The position numbers and the translations under genes were made by a program. The notes under the pieces were generated by a model. It did no database searches, had not been told where the DNA came from, and was given only the letters and a program-made list of their open reading frames with translations. Source: Hymenobacter sp. CRA2 (GTDB lineage Bacteria; Bacteroidota; Bacteroidia; Cytophagales; Hymenobacteraceae). From it: DNA of 64,000 nucleotides. This document shows, in pieces, positions 25,601 through 34,542 of the stretch; within the stretch, counting starts at the first letter, position 1; each line of letters begins with the position of its first letter. The DNA is taken from NCBI RefSeq assembly GCF_002007105.1, contig NZ_MVBC01000007.1:62001-126000 (forward strand), in the 5' to 3' direction.

Positions 25601-27913
25601 ATGATTTTCAGATCGTGGAAGCTGGCTCCGACCAGCGTAAAATCAACGCTTTCCGCCGCCCAAACCCTGCTGTTGCTCGGGGCCCTGCTGGCGCCGGCCG
25701 CCCCCGCGGCCGCGCAGCGCAAGGCAGCTAAATCGGCGGTAAAAGCGGCCCCGGCGGCCAACGTCGAGCAGCGCGTGGCAGCGCTGCTGGCGCAGATGAC
25801 GCTGGAGGAGAAAATCGGGCAGCTGACCCAGTACTCCGGCCGCGAGGTGACCGGGCCGGTAAACCCGCGGCAGACCGACCTGCTCAACCAGATTCGCTCC
25901 GGCCAGGTAGGCTCCATGCTGAACGTGAAGGGTGTGGCCGATACGCGCGCCATTCAGGCCGAAGCGCTGAAGGCACGCCTGAAAATTCCGCTGCTCTTCG
26001 GCCTCGACGTGATTCACGGCTACCAGACGGTGTTTCCGGTGCCGCTGGGCGAGGCCGCCAGCTGGGACCTGGATGCCATCCGCTTGTCGGCGCACGTAGC
26101 GGCGCGCGAAGCCGCCGCCTCGGGCGTGCACTGGACCTTCGCGCCTATGGTGGACGTGGGCCGCGACCCGCGCTGGGGCCGCGTGATGGAAGGCGCCGGC
26201 GAAGACACCTACCTCGGCAGCCAGATTGCCCGGGCGCGGGTGCTGGGCTTCCAGGGCGAGCGGCTCGGCGGCACCGATGCCATCATGGCCTGCGCCAAGC
26301 ACTTTGCCGCCTACGGCGCCGCCATTGCCGGCCGCGACTACAACGCCGTGGACCTGAGTCCGCAGCAGCTGTGGGAGGTGTATTTGCCGCCCTTCAAAGC
26401 GTCCGTCGATGCCGGCGTGGCCACGTTCATGAACTCCTTCAATACCCTGAACGGGCAGCCCGCCACCGGCAGTAGCTACCTGCAGCGCGACATTCTGAAG
26501 GGCCAGTGGAAGTACCCCGGCTTCGTGGTGTCCGACTGGGGCTCCATCCGCGAAATGGTGCCCTGGGGCTACGCCCCGACGCCCGCCGACGCGGCCCAGA
26601 AAGCCCTGGTGGCCGGCAACGACATGGACATGGAAAACGACGTGTACCGCACCACCCTGGCCCAGCTGGTCAAGGACGGCAAGGTAGACGTAGCCCTGGT
26701 TGACGACGCGGCCGGCCGCATCCTGCGCAAGAAGTTTGAGTTGGGCCTCTTCGACGACCCCTATAAGTTCTCGGACCTGAAGCGCGAAAAGCAGGTGCTG
26801 GCCGACCCGCAGCACCGCACCGCCGCCCGCGAGGTGGCCCGCAAGTCCATGGTGCTGCTCAAAAATGAGCGCAACACCCTGCCGCTGAGTGCGCAACAGC
26901 GGCGTATTGTCGTCATCGGTCCGCTGGCCAAGAGCAAGCGTGACTTGGCCGGGAGCTGGACGGTGTACGCCGACACCACGCAAATCGTGTCGATGTACGA
27001 CGGGCTGCAGCAGCGCGCCGGCAAGAGCGCCGAGCTGCGCTACGCCAAGGGCTGCGACATCACGGGCAGCTCGCGCGCGGGCTTTGCGCAGGCGGTGGAA
27101 GCGGCCAAAAACGCCGATGTGGTGGTGCTAGCCGTGGGGGAGAGCTGGGATATGAGCGGCGAGGCCAAGTCGCGGGTCGACATTCACCTGCCCGGCATGC
27201 AGGAGGAGTTGTTTCAGGCGCTGAAAGCCACCGGCAAGCCCGTGGTAGCGGTGGTCTTTGGGGGCCGTCCGCTCATCTTCAACCAGATTGCTGAGCAGGC
27301 CGACGCCATTCTCTACGCCTGGTTTCCCGGCTCGGAAGGCGGCCACGCCCTGGCCGACGTGCTCTACGGCGACTACAACCCCGCGGGTAAGCTGCCGAGC
27401 ACCTTCCCGCGCTCGGTGGGCCAGCTGCCCTTGCCCTACACCCAGTACAACACCGGCCGGCCCGTCACCAAGCCCGGCGACATCCGCTACAAGTCGGCCT
27501 ATATCGACGAGCTGAACACGCCGCGCTACGCCTTCGGCCACGGCCTGAGCTACACCACGTTCCGCTACGACAACCTGCAGCTGAGCCAGCCCAAGCTCGG
27601 CACTGGCCAGACCGCGCAGCTGCAATGCACCGTCACCAATACCGGCCAGCGGGCCGGCGAGGAGGTGGTGCAACTCTATGTGCGCGACCTGGTGGCCTCG
27701 GTGGTGCGCCCGCTCCGGGAGCTGAAGGGCTTCCAGAAAATCAACCTCAAGCCCGGCGAATCCCGCACCGTCACCTTCACCATCGGCCCCGATCAGCTGG
27801 CCTTCTACAACGCGCAGCTGCAGTGGGCGGCCGAGCCCGGTGAGTTCGAGCTGATGATTGGCTCTGCCTCCGACGACATTCGCCAGCAGACCAAGCTGGA
27901 GCTGCTGCCGTAG
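25601..27913 (+). CDS. bglX: GH3 beta-glucosidase
   Basis: A 770-residue secreted GH3 enzyme of the BglX kind. Signal peptide about 1-36. The (beta/alpha)8 domain includes 'KHFAAYGAA' and the nucleophile D312 in 'GFVVSDWGS'. The second domain carries the probable acid/base in 'GESWDMSGEAKSR'. A C-terminal FnIII-like domain ('GEEVVQLYVRDLVASVVRP') closes the protein. It removes beta-linked glucose or related sugars from oligosaccharide ends, probably in the periplasm. Start at 25601 (MIFRSWKLAP) because the upstream extension is unlike a signal peptide. It lies 260 bp after the GH2 pair on the same strand. BglX proteins often accept several sugars. Confidence 0.88.
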   Translation: MIFRSWKLAPTSVKSTLSAAQTLLLLGALLAPAAPAAAQRKAAKSAVKAAPAANVEQRVAALLAQMTLEEKIGQLTQYSGREVTGPVNPRQTDLLNQIRSGQVGSMLNVKGVADTRAIQAEALKARLKIPLLFGLDVIHGYQTVFPVPLGEAASWDLDAIRLSAHVAAREAAASGVHWTFAPMVDVGRDPRWGRVMEGAGEDTYLGSQIARARVLGFQGERLGGTDAIMACAKHFAAYGAAIAGRDYNAVDLSPQQLWEVYLPPFKASVDAGVATFMNSFNTLNGQPATGSSYLQRDILKGQWKYPGFVVSDWGSIREMVPWGYAPTPADAAQKALVAGNDMDMENDVYRTTLAQLVKDGKVDVALVDDAAGRILRKKFELGLFDDPYKFSDLKREKQVLADPQHRTAAREVARKSMVLLKNERNTLPLSAQQRRIVVIGPLAKSKRDLAGSWTVYADTTQIVSMYDGLQQRAGKSAELRYAKGCDITGSSRAGFAQAVEAAKNADVVVLAVGESWDMSGEAKSRVDIHLPGMQEELFQALKATGKPVVAVVFGGRPLIFNQIAEQADAILYAWFPGSEGGHALADVLYGDYNPAGKLPSTFPRSVGQLPLPYTQYNTGRPVTKPGDIRYKSAYIDELNTPRYAFGHGLSYTTFRYDNLQLSQPKLGTGQTAQLQCTVTNTGQRAGEEVVQLYVRDLVASVVRPLRELKGFQKINLKPGESRTVTFTIGPDQLAFYNAQLQWAAEPGEFELMIGSASDDIRQQTKLELLP

Positions 27914-27931
27914 CGGTGGCGTACCGTGGGG

Positions 27932-27978
27932 CTTCCGCCCGTCGTGCAGCGGCCCGGCCGAAACACGACGGGCGGAAG
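27932..27978 (+). terminator. hairpin between the GH3 and GH88 genes
   Basis: A perfect 15-bp inverted repeat (27932-27946 and 27964-27978) with a 17-nt loop, followed by only three T residues. It may be a weak terminator or an mRNA-stabilising stem that sets relative expression within the cluster. Confidence 0.55.
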
Positions 27979-28048
27979 TTTGCAGCCAGAGCTTGAATAC
28001 CAATCCGGACCGCCCGGCGTGCTACCTATTCCTCTTTCCTTCGATACC

Positions 28049-29299
28049 ATGAACCGAAAGCTTCTTCCCATCAGCTTAGGCCTGAGCCTGCTCGTGGCCC
28101 CGGCCTGGGCGCAGGACGCCCTCTACAAAAAGACGCTGAAGCTGGCCGAAACGCAGGCCAACCTGATGCTGCAGGAAGTGCCCAAAGCCGTGCAGCAAAA
28201 GCCCACCGCGGCCGGCAAGCCCGCCCCGGTGTCGCCGCGTAGCCTCACGCCCGCGGGCGAGCTGGCAGTGGTGCCCTCGCCCGACTGGACCAGCGGCTTC
28301 TTTCCCGCCGAGCTGTGGCTGCTTTACCAGGCCACCGGCAAGGCGGAGTGGCAAACCGCCGCCCGCACGTACACGGCCCGGATCGAGCCGGAGCAGTACA
28401 ACAAGACCACCCACGACCTGGGCTTCATGGTGTACTGCCCCGTGGGCAAGGGCTACGAGTTGACGCAGGACGCGCACTACAAACCGGTGATTCTGCAGGC
28501 GGCCCGCAGCCTGAGCAGCCGCTTCAACGCCAAGACCGGCACGCTGCGCTCCTGGGACCATAACCGCGACAACTGGCAGTTTCCGGTCATCATCGACAAC
28601 ATGATGAACCTGGAGCTGCTCTTCGAAGCCACCCGGCTCAGCGGCGACTCTTCGTTCTACCAACTGGCCGTGACGCACGCCAACACCACCCTGCGCAACC
28701 ACTTCCGGCCCGACTTCAGCTCCTACCACGTGGTGGACTACGACCCGGCAACCGGCCAGGTGCGCCAGCGCCAGACGGCCCAGGGCTACGCCGACGAATC
28801 GGCGTGGGCGCGCGGGCAGGCCTGGGGCCTGTACGGCTACACCATGTGCTACCGCGAAACCAGGAACAAGGTCTATCTGCAGCAGGCCGAAAACATTGCC
28901 CGGTTTATCCTCAACCACCCCAATATGCCGAAAGACCTGGTGCCGTACTGGGACTACAACGCACCCGATATTCCCGCTGCCCCGCGCGACGCCTCCGCCG
29001 CAGCCATTACGGCTTCGGCCCTGTACGAGCTGAGTACTTACAGCGCCGCCAACGCCGCGCTCTACCGCAGCAAGGCCGAGCAGATGGTCAAGAGCCTCGC
29101 CAAGTCCTACACCGCGCAGCCCGGCGGCAGCCACGGCTTCCTGCTGCTGCACAGCACCGGCCACAAACCGGCCAACAGCGAAATCGACGTGCCGCTGATC
29201 TACGCCGATTATTACTTCCTGGAAGCGCTGCAGCGGCGCAAGAACCTGGCTACTGGCACCAACGTGCTGCAGGCCGGCGCCAGCCAGGCCACGCGCTAA
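28049..29299 (+). CDS. GH88 unsaturated glucuronyl hydrolase
   Basis: A 416-residue secreted enzyme with a signal peptide ending at 'APAWAQ'. The (alpha/alpha)6 barrel shows 'PSPDWTSGFFPAELW', 'VIIDNMMNLELLF' with the catalytic-type D183, and 'YADESAWARGQAWGLYG' with D249. GH88 enzymes cleave the 4,5-unsaturated uronic acid that polysaccharide lyases leave at the oligosaccharide end. No lyase gene is in the cluster, so the substrate oligosaccharide may be made by an enzyme encoded elsewhere. The released sugar spontaneously opens to a keto-uronate that joins the same downstream pathway as UxuA's product. Confidence 0.9.
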   Translation: MNRKLLPISLGLSLLVAPAWAQDALYKKTLKLAETQANLMLQEVPKAVQQKPTAAGKPAPVSPRSLTPAGELAVVPSPDWTSGFFPAELWLLYQATGKAEWQTAARTYTARIEPEQYNKTTHDLGFMVYCPVGKGYELTQDAHYKPVILQAARSLSSRFNAKTGTLRSWDHNRDNWQFPVIIDNMMNLELLFEATRLSGDSSFYQLAVTHANTTLRNHFRPDFSSYHVVDYDPATGQVRQRQTAQGYADESAWARGQAWGLYGYTMCYRETRNKVYLQQAENIARFILNHPNMPKDLVPYWDYNAPDIPAAPRDASAAAITASALYELSTYSAANAALYRSKAEQMVKSLAKSYTAQPGGSHGFLLLHSTGHKPANSEIDVPLIYADYYFLEALQRRKNLATGTNVLQAGASQATR

Positions 29300-29323
29300 C
29301 CTGGCGGCCGGGGCGCATCCGTC

Positions 29324-29356
29324 GTGCCAGTCAACGAGCCGTTGGCTGGCACTGGT
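29324..29356 (+). terminator. probable terminator of the glycan cluster
   Basis: A 13-bp stem with one wobble (arms 29324-29336 and 29340-29352), followed shortly by TGGTGTTTT. It also lies beyond the end of the convergent elaA gene. Confidence 0.5.
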
Positions 29357-29384
29357 GTTTTCGGTAGGTAGTGCAGTCGAGTCG

Positions 29385-29834
29385 TTATGCCCGCAGCATG
29401 TAGATGTGCGGAATGCCATCCTCCAGATACCCTTCACCCTGCTGCTCAAAGCCGAAGCTTTCGTAGAAGTGCTTCAGGTACAGCTGCGCCCCGATCTTGA
29501 TGGGCTGCGCGCCGAACAGCGTCTCGCACTGGCTTATGGCTTGCCCCATGAGTTGGCGGCCGAAGCCGTAGCGCCGGAAGCGCGGCGACGCCACCACGCG
29601 GCCGATGCTCACCTGCGCGTAGCTCAGCCCCGGCCCGAACAAGCGTGCATAGGCCGCCAGGTCGCCTTCCGGGGTGTGGCCCAGCAGGTGGTAGGCCACC
29701 TGGTCCTGCCCGTCGATGTCCTGAAAGGCGCAGGTCTGCTCCACCACGAACACCTCGCTGCGCAGCTGCAACAGGGCGTAAAGCTCGGCGAGGAAAAGGT
29801 CGGCAAACGGCTTGGTGGTCCAGGTCAGCGTCAT
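29385..29834 (-). CDS. elaA: ElaA-family GNAT acetyltransferase
   Basis: A 149-residue N-acetyltransferase. The start is typical of ElaA: 'LYALLQLRSEVFVVEQTCAF' followed by 'DIDGQDQVAYHLLG'. The acetyl-CoA loop is 'RRYGFGRQLMGQAI' (R/Q-x-x-G-x-G/A), and the end 'YESFGFEQQGEGYLEDGIPH' is also typical. The acyl acceptor in this family is not settled. The ATG at 29834 begins the fold directly; a longer frame adds unlike sequence. An exact -7 box lies 21 bp upstream. Confidence 0.9.
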   Translation of the reverse strand: MTLTWTTKPFADLFLAELYALLQLRSEVFVVEQTCAFQDIDGQDQVAYHLLGHTPEGDLAAYARLFGPGLSYAQVSIGRVVASPRFRRYGFGRQLMGQAISQCETLFGAQPIKIGAQLYLKHFYESFGFEQQGEGYLEDGIPHIYMLRA

Positions 29835-29855
29835 TGGGAAGGCAAATATGGGCGG

Positions 29856-29863
29856 CAAAAGTA
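29856..29863 (-). promoter_or_regulatory. Bacteroidota -7 promoter box for elaA
   Basis: TACTTTTG on the minus strand is an exact TAnnTTTG match, 21 nt before the elaA start. Confidence 0.55.
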
Positions 29864-29962
29864 CGGGGCAACTGGCAGCGGAGCTACGCCCGCCTTGCTT
29901 CATTTGGCGCCCGGCGCAGCCGAAAAAGCTGCTTCCTCGCTGGCCTGAGTCGTTGTTCACCT

Positions 29963-30035
29963 TGTCATCCTGAGCGACTGGCTTTAGAGTATTATCCAAC
30001 GTGAGCAGGCCCTTCGCCCATTGCTCAGGATGACA
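29963..30035. repeat. MITE/REP-like inverted-repeat element, copy 2
   Basis: The 13-bp ends TGTCATCCTGAGC and GCTCAGGATGACA (29963-29975 and 30023-30035) are identical to those of the element at 19947-20048. The interior is shorter and diverged. It lies between elaA and the aldo/keto reductase gene. Confidence 0.8.
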
Positions 30036-30072
30036 GCGGAAGTATGTGCGTTGAACAAGAACACACTTTCAC

Positions 30073-30894
30073 CTACAACCCGCGCACGTAAGCCGCCATT
30101 TTCTCGCGCATCGGCTCGTCGGGCAGCTCGCCTTCGGCGGCGCGCAGGTTATCGGCCATATGCTCGGGGCTGCTGGTGCCGGGGATGACGCAGGTGACGG
30201 CCGGGTGCGAAAGGATGAACTTAAGTAGAAACTGCGGCCAGCTGCCGATGCCCAGCTCGGCGGCCCATTCGGGCAGGGTGCGGCCGCGCAGGCGCTGGAG
30301 CAGGCGTCCCTCGCCGTAGGGGCGGTTGATGAGCGTGGCCACGCCGCGGGCCGCGGCCGCGGGCAGCAGGCGCTGCTCGGCGTGGCGGTCGAGGATGGAG
30401 TAGTTGAACTGCACGAAGTCCACGGGCTCCTGCGTGAGCACGCGCTCCAGCTCGGCGTGCATGCCGTCGGTGTAGTGCGTGATGCCGAGGTAGCGCACCC
30501 GGCCGGCCGCCTGCCAGTCGCGCAGCGTGGGCAGGTGCGTTTGCCAGTCCACCAGGTTATGAATCTGCATCAGGTCGAGGCTTGGGCGGCGCAGCTTGCG
30601 CAGCGAGCCCTCCATCTGCGCGATGCCCGCTTGGCGCCCCTGGGTCCAGACTTTGGTGGCGTAGAAAAACGTGTCGGCAGCGGGCAGTTGCTGCGTCAGC
30701 TCGCCCACCACGCTTTCGGCCCGCCCGTACATCGGCGACGAGTCGATGACCGCGCCGCCGTGGGTGTGCAGGGTTTCCAGCGTTTGGCGCAGACCGGGCT
30801 GGGCGCCGGGGTTGGGCGCGTCAAAGGTTTGCCAGGTGCCTAGCCCCACGGCGGGCAGCGGCTGCTGGCTGGACGGAATCAGGCGGGTAAGCAT
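30073..30894 (-). CDS. aldo/keto reductase
   Basis: A 273-residue AKR. The catalytic residues are Asp and Tyr in 'AVIDSSPMYGRAE', Lys in 'FYATKVWTQG' and His in 'LMQIHNLVDW'. The barrel end 'AVTCVIPGTSSPEHMADNL' binds the cofactor phosphate. It is shorter than the AKR at 15166-16146 and only distantly like it. The start MLTRLIPSS was chosen because it begins the first strand; the upstream frame is Arg/Pro-rich. The substrate is unknown. Confidence 0.87.
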   Translation of the reverse strand: MLTRLIPSSQQPLPAVGLGTWQTFDAPNPGAQPGLRQTLETLHTHGGAVIDSSPMYGRAESVVGELTQQLPAADTFFYATKVWTQGRQAGIAQMEGSLRKLRRPSLDLMQIHNLVDWQTHLPTLRDWQAAGRVRYLGITHYTDGMHAELERVLTQEPVDFVQFNYSILDRHAEQRLLPAAAARGVATLINRPYGEGRLLQRLRGRTLPEWAAELGIGSWPQFLLKFILSHPAVTCVIPGTSSPEHMADNLRAAEGELPDEPMREKMAAYVRGL

Positions 30895-31072
30895 AGCAGG
30901 GCAAGGATGGTCGGAAGCGTGTACGCAAGCTGGCGCCCGAGGCTGCCGGCCGCGGCCGGAATTGCCGGCTGGCACCGCCGGGTAAAGTCGAGCTGTGCGT
31001 TGCGAATGTGGTTTTTGCAGAACGTGGCCCACGGCAGTTGCGTAAGCGCTACCTCCATTCTACCGAAACACC

Positions 31073-31462
31073 ATGAGCAAGAAATCCGTGAAATTTGCCA
31101 AGGCCCAGCGCCCGAGCGGGGCCTCGACCAGCGCCGAGCACCCGAGCACCGCCAAGGAGCAGGGCTACAAGTCCAAAGGAAAAGGCCCGAGCACCGGCAC
31201 CATCATGGGCGCCTCGTTGCTGGCCGTGGGTGCCGGCGTCCTCATCGCCCTCACGCGCCGCAGCTGGCCCATCAAGCAAGCGCAGGAAGCCGCCACCGGC
31301 CTCTTCAAAGGCAAGAGCCAGGACAACAAGGACCAAGGACAGGGCCAAGCCGTGAAAGGCGTCGACCCGGACCTGAGCGCCGAAGTGGCCAACGCCACCC
31401 AATCGAGCCCACAGAACGAGGGCAACTTCACCGACGAAGGCGCCACCGGCAACAACGACTAA
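31073..31462 (+). CDS. small single-pass membrane protein, unknown
   Basis: A 129-residue protein with a Lys/Ser-rich, probably disordered N-terminal 40 residues. One hydrophobic segment follows ('GTIMGASLLAVGAGVLIAL', about 42-60) with positive residues after it. The C-terminal tail is disordered and rich in Gln, Asn and acidic residues. I do not recognise a family. The composition resembles that of hydrophilic, stress-related proteins. The gene stands alone with its own terminator. Confidence 0.6.
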   Translation: MSKKSVKFAKAQRPSGASTSAEHPSTAKEQGYKSKGKGPSTGTIMGASLLAVGAGVLIALTRRSWPIKQAQEAATGLFKGKSQDNKDQGQGQAVKGVDPDLSAEVANATQSSPQNEGNFTDEGATGNND

Positions 31463-31489
31463 GCCGCTCTGCGGCGCACGACCCACTGC

Positions 31490-31518
31490 AAAAGGCCCCG
31501 GCTTGCCGGGGCCTTTTT
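31490..31518. terminator. bidirectional Rho-independent terminator
   Basis: A 13-bp stem (arms 31490-31502 and 31505-31517) with a T-run on the plus strand and an A-run on the left arm. It serves the small membrane gene and the convergent fabH-like gene. Confidence 0.85.
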
Positions 31519-31554
31519 GCGTGTAAGTAAGCCGTTCAGGCTGCCTGGCAGCCG

Positions 31555-32514
31555 TTACGCGGCGCCTTCGCGGGTCAGCAGCATGGCACCGTAGGAGTAG
31601 CCCCCACCGAACACCGTCACTACCACCCGGTCGTGGGGCTGCAGCTGCGCCCAGGTATCGGCCAGGCCGATGGCGGCACCCGCGCAGCCCGTGTTGCCAA
31701 GCCGCTCCACGTTGGATACCACGCGCTCGGGCGCCAGGCCGGTGTTGCGCACCACCACGTCGCTGATGCGCTTGTTGGCCTGGTGCGGAATCAGCCAGCG
31801 CAAGTCCTGCACGGTCAGGCCGTGGCGTTCCAGCACCTGTTCGGTTACGCGGGTCATGTACTGGCAGGCGTACTGAAACACGTCGCGGCCGTGGGGCATC
31901 ACGATGCCGCGCTCCACCGGTTTCAGCGTCACGCTGGTGGTGGCTTTGCCCACCGTGGCGGCCCCGGCGGTGATGACTTCATCCACCCGCAAATCGGTGT
32001 CGGCGAGCTTTTCCGGCGTGAGCAGCAGCGCCGCGGCGCCGTCGCCCCAGAGGTGGCCAGCCACGGTGTCCTGCTCGTTGTTGTAGGCCGTGTTGTGCTC
32101 CGAGGTGACGACCAGCGCGCGGCGGGCCTTGCCCAAGGCGAAGTAGCCCTGCACGATTTCTACCGCGTTCAGCAGCGAGGAGCAGGCCGAGGAGATGCTC
32201 ACCACCGGGATGTCGGCCACGCCCAGGGCGTGCTGCACGGCGTGGGCCAGCGTCACGATGGTATCGTGGGGCGTGTAGGTGGCGCCCACGATGAGGTCGA
32301 TGTCGGCCGCTTCGATGCCGGGCGCTTCCTGCAGAACCCGCTGGCTGGCCGCAATGGCCATGGTGTTGGTGTTTTCGCCTTTGCCGGCGCGGCGTCGTTC
32401 ACGGATGCCGGTTCGTTCGATAATCCAGTCCGACGAAAGGCCGTTGAGCTGGGTGAAGTGGTCGTTAGAAACGACGGTAGCGGGCAAATACGCCGCGACG
32501 TGGTGGAGGTACAC
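31555..32514 (-). CDS. fabH: beta-ketoacyl-ACP synthase III
   Basis: A 319-residue condensing enzyme. The catalytic triad falls at the same numbers as in E. coli FabH when counted from the GTG at 32514: C111 in 'SISSACSSLL' (C112 in E. coli), H244 in 'LIPHQANKR' and N274 in 'LGNTGCAG'. The glycine-rich C-terminus 'FGGGYSYGAMLL' is typical. It joins an acyl-CoA starter to malonyl-ACP to begin fatty acid synthesis. No ATG lies near the domain start, so GTG (MYLHHVAAYLP) is chosen. It stands alone without other fab genes, so it may be a second FabH with a special starter or a role in a side pathway. Confidence 0.88.
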   Translation of the reverse strand: MYLHHVAAYLPATVVSNDHFTQLNGLSSDWIIERTGIRERRRAGKGENTNTMAIAASQRVLQEAPGIEAADIDLIVGATYTPHDTIVTLAHAVQHALGVADIPVVSISSACSSLLNAVEIVQGYFALGKARRALVVTSEHNTAYNNEQDTVAGHLWGDGAAALLLTPEKLADTDLRVDEVITAGAATVGKATTSVTLKPVERGIVMPHGRDVFQYACQYMTRVTEQVLERHGLTVQDLRWLIPHQANKRISDVVVRNTGLAPERVVSNVERLGNTGCAGAAIGLADTWAQLQPHDRVVVTVFGGGYSYGAMLLTREGAA

Positions 32515-32733
32515 AGAAACGATGGGGGTAGGCAGACAACAAAAGCGGCGCGGTAACGGGGGAAAGACGTCTGGCCGGGCCCAAGTTAGGCAGCCTTTGC
32601 GTACGGGGCGGGCTGGGCCGCGTTGCGCCGGGTGTGGCCGCGGTAACTCGGGCGCCGAGGGCCCGTACCGTCTACTACCGCGGCGGCCGCGGACCGGGGC
32701 CTCTCCCGGCCGCCGGTGGCTGCGCCCGCATCG

Positions 32734-33166
32734 TATGTGGATTATCTTTTCATTGCTGGCCGCTATATCCGCCGCCGTGGTCGTAACCCTCTCGAAGGTA
32801 GGCATCAAGCACGTCGACCCCGTCCTGGCCTTTGCCATTCAGGCCGTGCTGATCTTGCTGGTGTCGTGGGGCGTGGTGGCCTGGCAGGGCAAGCTGGGCG
32901 GGCTGGCCGAGGTGCCCCGCCGCGACCTGCTGTATCTGGTGGCAGCCGGCGTCATCACCTGCCTCTCGTCGCTGTTTTCTTTTCAGGCTCTCAAGCTCGG
33001 GGCGGCCTCCCGCGCCGGTGTGCTCGATAAAGTGTCGCTGGTGTTCGTGGTGATTCTGGCCGTCGTCTTTCTGAAGGAAAAGCTGAACTGGCAGCTCGTG
33101 GTGGGCGCCGTGCTGATGGTGGCCGGCGCCGTGTTTATCGCCTGGTCGCAGAAGCAGGCCGGGTAG
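32734..33166 (+). CDS. EamA/EmrE-like single-domain transporter
   Basis: A 143-residue integral membrane protein with five likely membrane helices: 'IIFSLLAAISAAVVVTLSKV', 'LAFAIQAVLILLVSWGVVAW', 'LLYLVAAGVITCLSSLFSFQ', 'VSLVFVVILAVVFLKE' and 'LVVGAVLMVAGAVFIAW'. The order and the 'KEKLNWQLVVGAVLMVAGA' end match one half of an EamA-type drug/metabolite transporter. Such half-size proteins work as dimers. The substrate is unknown. It is divergent from fabH. Confidence 0.8.
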
Positions 33167-33214
33167 CGGATCAGGCCTACTTCTGCTGTAAGTGCCCCGA
33201 CTAACGGCGGCAGA

Positions 33215-33706
33215 CTATTCCGCGAAGGTGATAGGTTCGGTACGGGCCACCACCGTGGAGCGGTGCGCCGAAGTGTACTTCACCAAATAGTAGGAGCAGG
33301 TGAGCGGGTGCTTGATGACCGGGTTGTTCCACACGCGGTCCAGGGACGTGACGACGTCCAGGGTGCCGCTGCCCGGCGTCAGCTTCGGGAGTGACCCCGA
33401 AGTAGGGGCTCCCACGGTGCGGCCATCGGCCAGCGTGGTGGCAAACTGCACAAACAAGCTGTAGCCATACGTAGCCGTATCGGCCGCCGGCACGGTGTAG
33501 GCCAGCCGGGCCCGGATGGTGCTGGCCGCGCTGAGCTGGCTGCCCGCCGCCGGATTCAGCGACAGGATTTCGATGGTGGGCTTCGTCACTGTGGCCGCTG
33601 CTTGCGGGGCTGCCGGCGCGCTGCGGGGAGCGGTACAGGACGTCGTGGCGAGGATCAGCGTAGCGGTGGCGGCCAATGCGGCGGTACACAGGGTAAATGG
33701 TTTCAC
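33215..33706 (-). CDS. putative secreted or lipoprotein, unknown
   Basis: A 163-residue protein with a signal peptide that may end in a weak lipobox ('ATTSC', Cys24), followed by an Ala/Pro-rich linker and an Ig-like beta-rich domain ('IEILSLNPAAGSQLSAAS', 'RARLAYTVPA'). No family recognised. The only good start is GTG at 33706; a near-match to the -7 box (TACTTTTC, 33710-33717) lies 3 nt before it, suggesting a leaderless message. Confidence 0.55.
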   Translation of the reverse strand: MKPFTLCTAALAATATLILATTSCTAPRSAPAAPQAAATVTKPTIEILSLNPAAGSQLSAASTIRARLAYTVPAADTATYGYSLFVQFATTLADGRTVGAPTSGSLPKLTPGSGTLDVVTSLDRVWNNPVIKHPLTCSYYLVKYTSAHRSTVVARTEPITFAE

Positions 33707-33901
33707 GGGGAAAAGTATCAGGTTGGATAATCAGCTGCCAAGGCAGGCGTGCAGATTTCCGAAAATACGCCCCGCCAATCAAATCAACCCGCTTTGGCCG
33801 GCAACGATGGACGCCGGCGCGTATAATCCGTTGTTAGTCAAACATCAGGCGCTACGGAGTGCCTTCAGGCCCCGCGCCGCGTCAACCTTGCTCTTTTAGT
33901 C

Positions 33902-34450
33902 ATGCGCAAACTGCTTTTGCTGCTGTTGCTGCCTTTTCTGGCTGCCTGCTCCACCACCGACATCAAATCGACCACCGAGACGCCCGGTATCAACCTGGCC
34001 GGCTACAAAACCTACAACTTCCTCGACGCAACGGCCCGCAACGAAGCCGCCTTCGACGCCCCGCCCGGCGCCATCGACGCGCTAAAGCAAGCCGTGGGAC
34101 GCGAGCTGCAACGCCGCGGCTACCGTCAGGCCGCCACCCCCGACGTATGGGTGAACATCGGCGTGGTAACGGAAGAAAAGGTGCAGACGCGCCAGACGAA
34201 TTTTATCACCGACGGCGCCCCGCAGTACATCGGGCAGCGCAACTACCACTGGAAAAGTGAGGAAGTGCCGGTGAGCACTTACGCCGTGGGCACCGCCACC
34301 GTGGAGCTGGTGGATGCGGCCCGCAACGAAGCCGTGTGGCAGGGCGTGGCCGCCAGCACGCTCACCAAAGACCCCGAAAAGCTCACCAGGCGCATCGACG
34401 ACGCCATGGCCGAGCTGTTCGAGCGGTTCCCGGTGGCGCCGCGGCATTAG
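33902..34450 (+). CDS. DUF4136-type lipoprotein
   Basis: A 182-residue lipoprotein with a signal peptide and lipobox 'LAAC' (Cys16). The mature part shows the DUF4136 pattern: 'NLAGYKTYNFLDA', 'LKQAVGRELQRRGYRQ', 'PDVWVNIGVV', then 'GTATVELVDAARNEAVWQGV' and 'IDDAMAELFERFP'. Proteins of this family are envelope lipoproteins of unknown role. The gene stands alone and ends at a strong bidirectional hairpin. Confidence 0.8.
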   Translation: MRKLLLLLLLPFLAACSTTDIKSTTETPGINLAGYKTYNFLDATARNEAAFDAPPGAIDALKQAVGRELQRRGYRQAATPDVWVNIGVVTEEKVQTRQTNFITDGAPQYIGQRNYHWKSEEVPVSTYAVGTATVELVDAARNEAVWQGVAASTLTKDPEKLTRRIDDAMAELFERFPVAPRH

Positions 34451-34542
34451 CCGGGAAATGGCTGGCCCCCCGCGTATCGTTTTGCTTGATAGACCCGGCA
34501 GCGAGGCACGCTGAACGATGTGGCCGCGCCTCAGAAAGTCGT

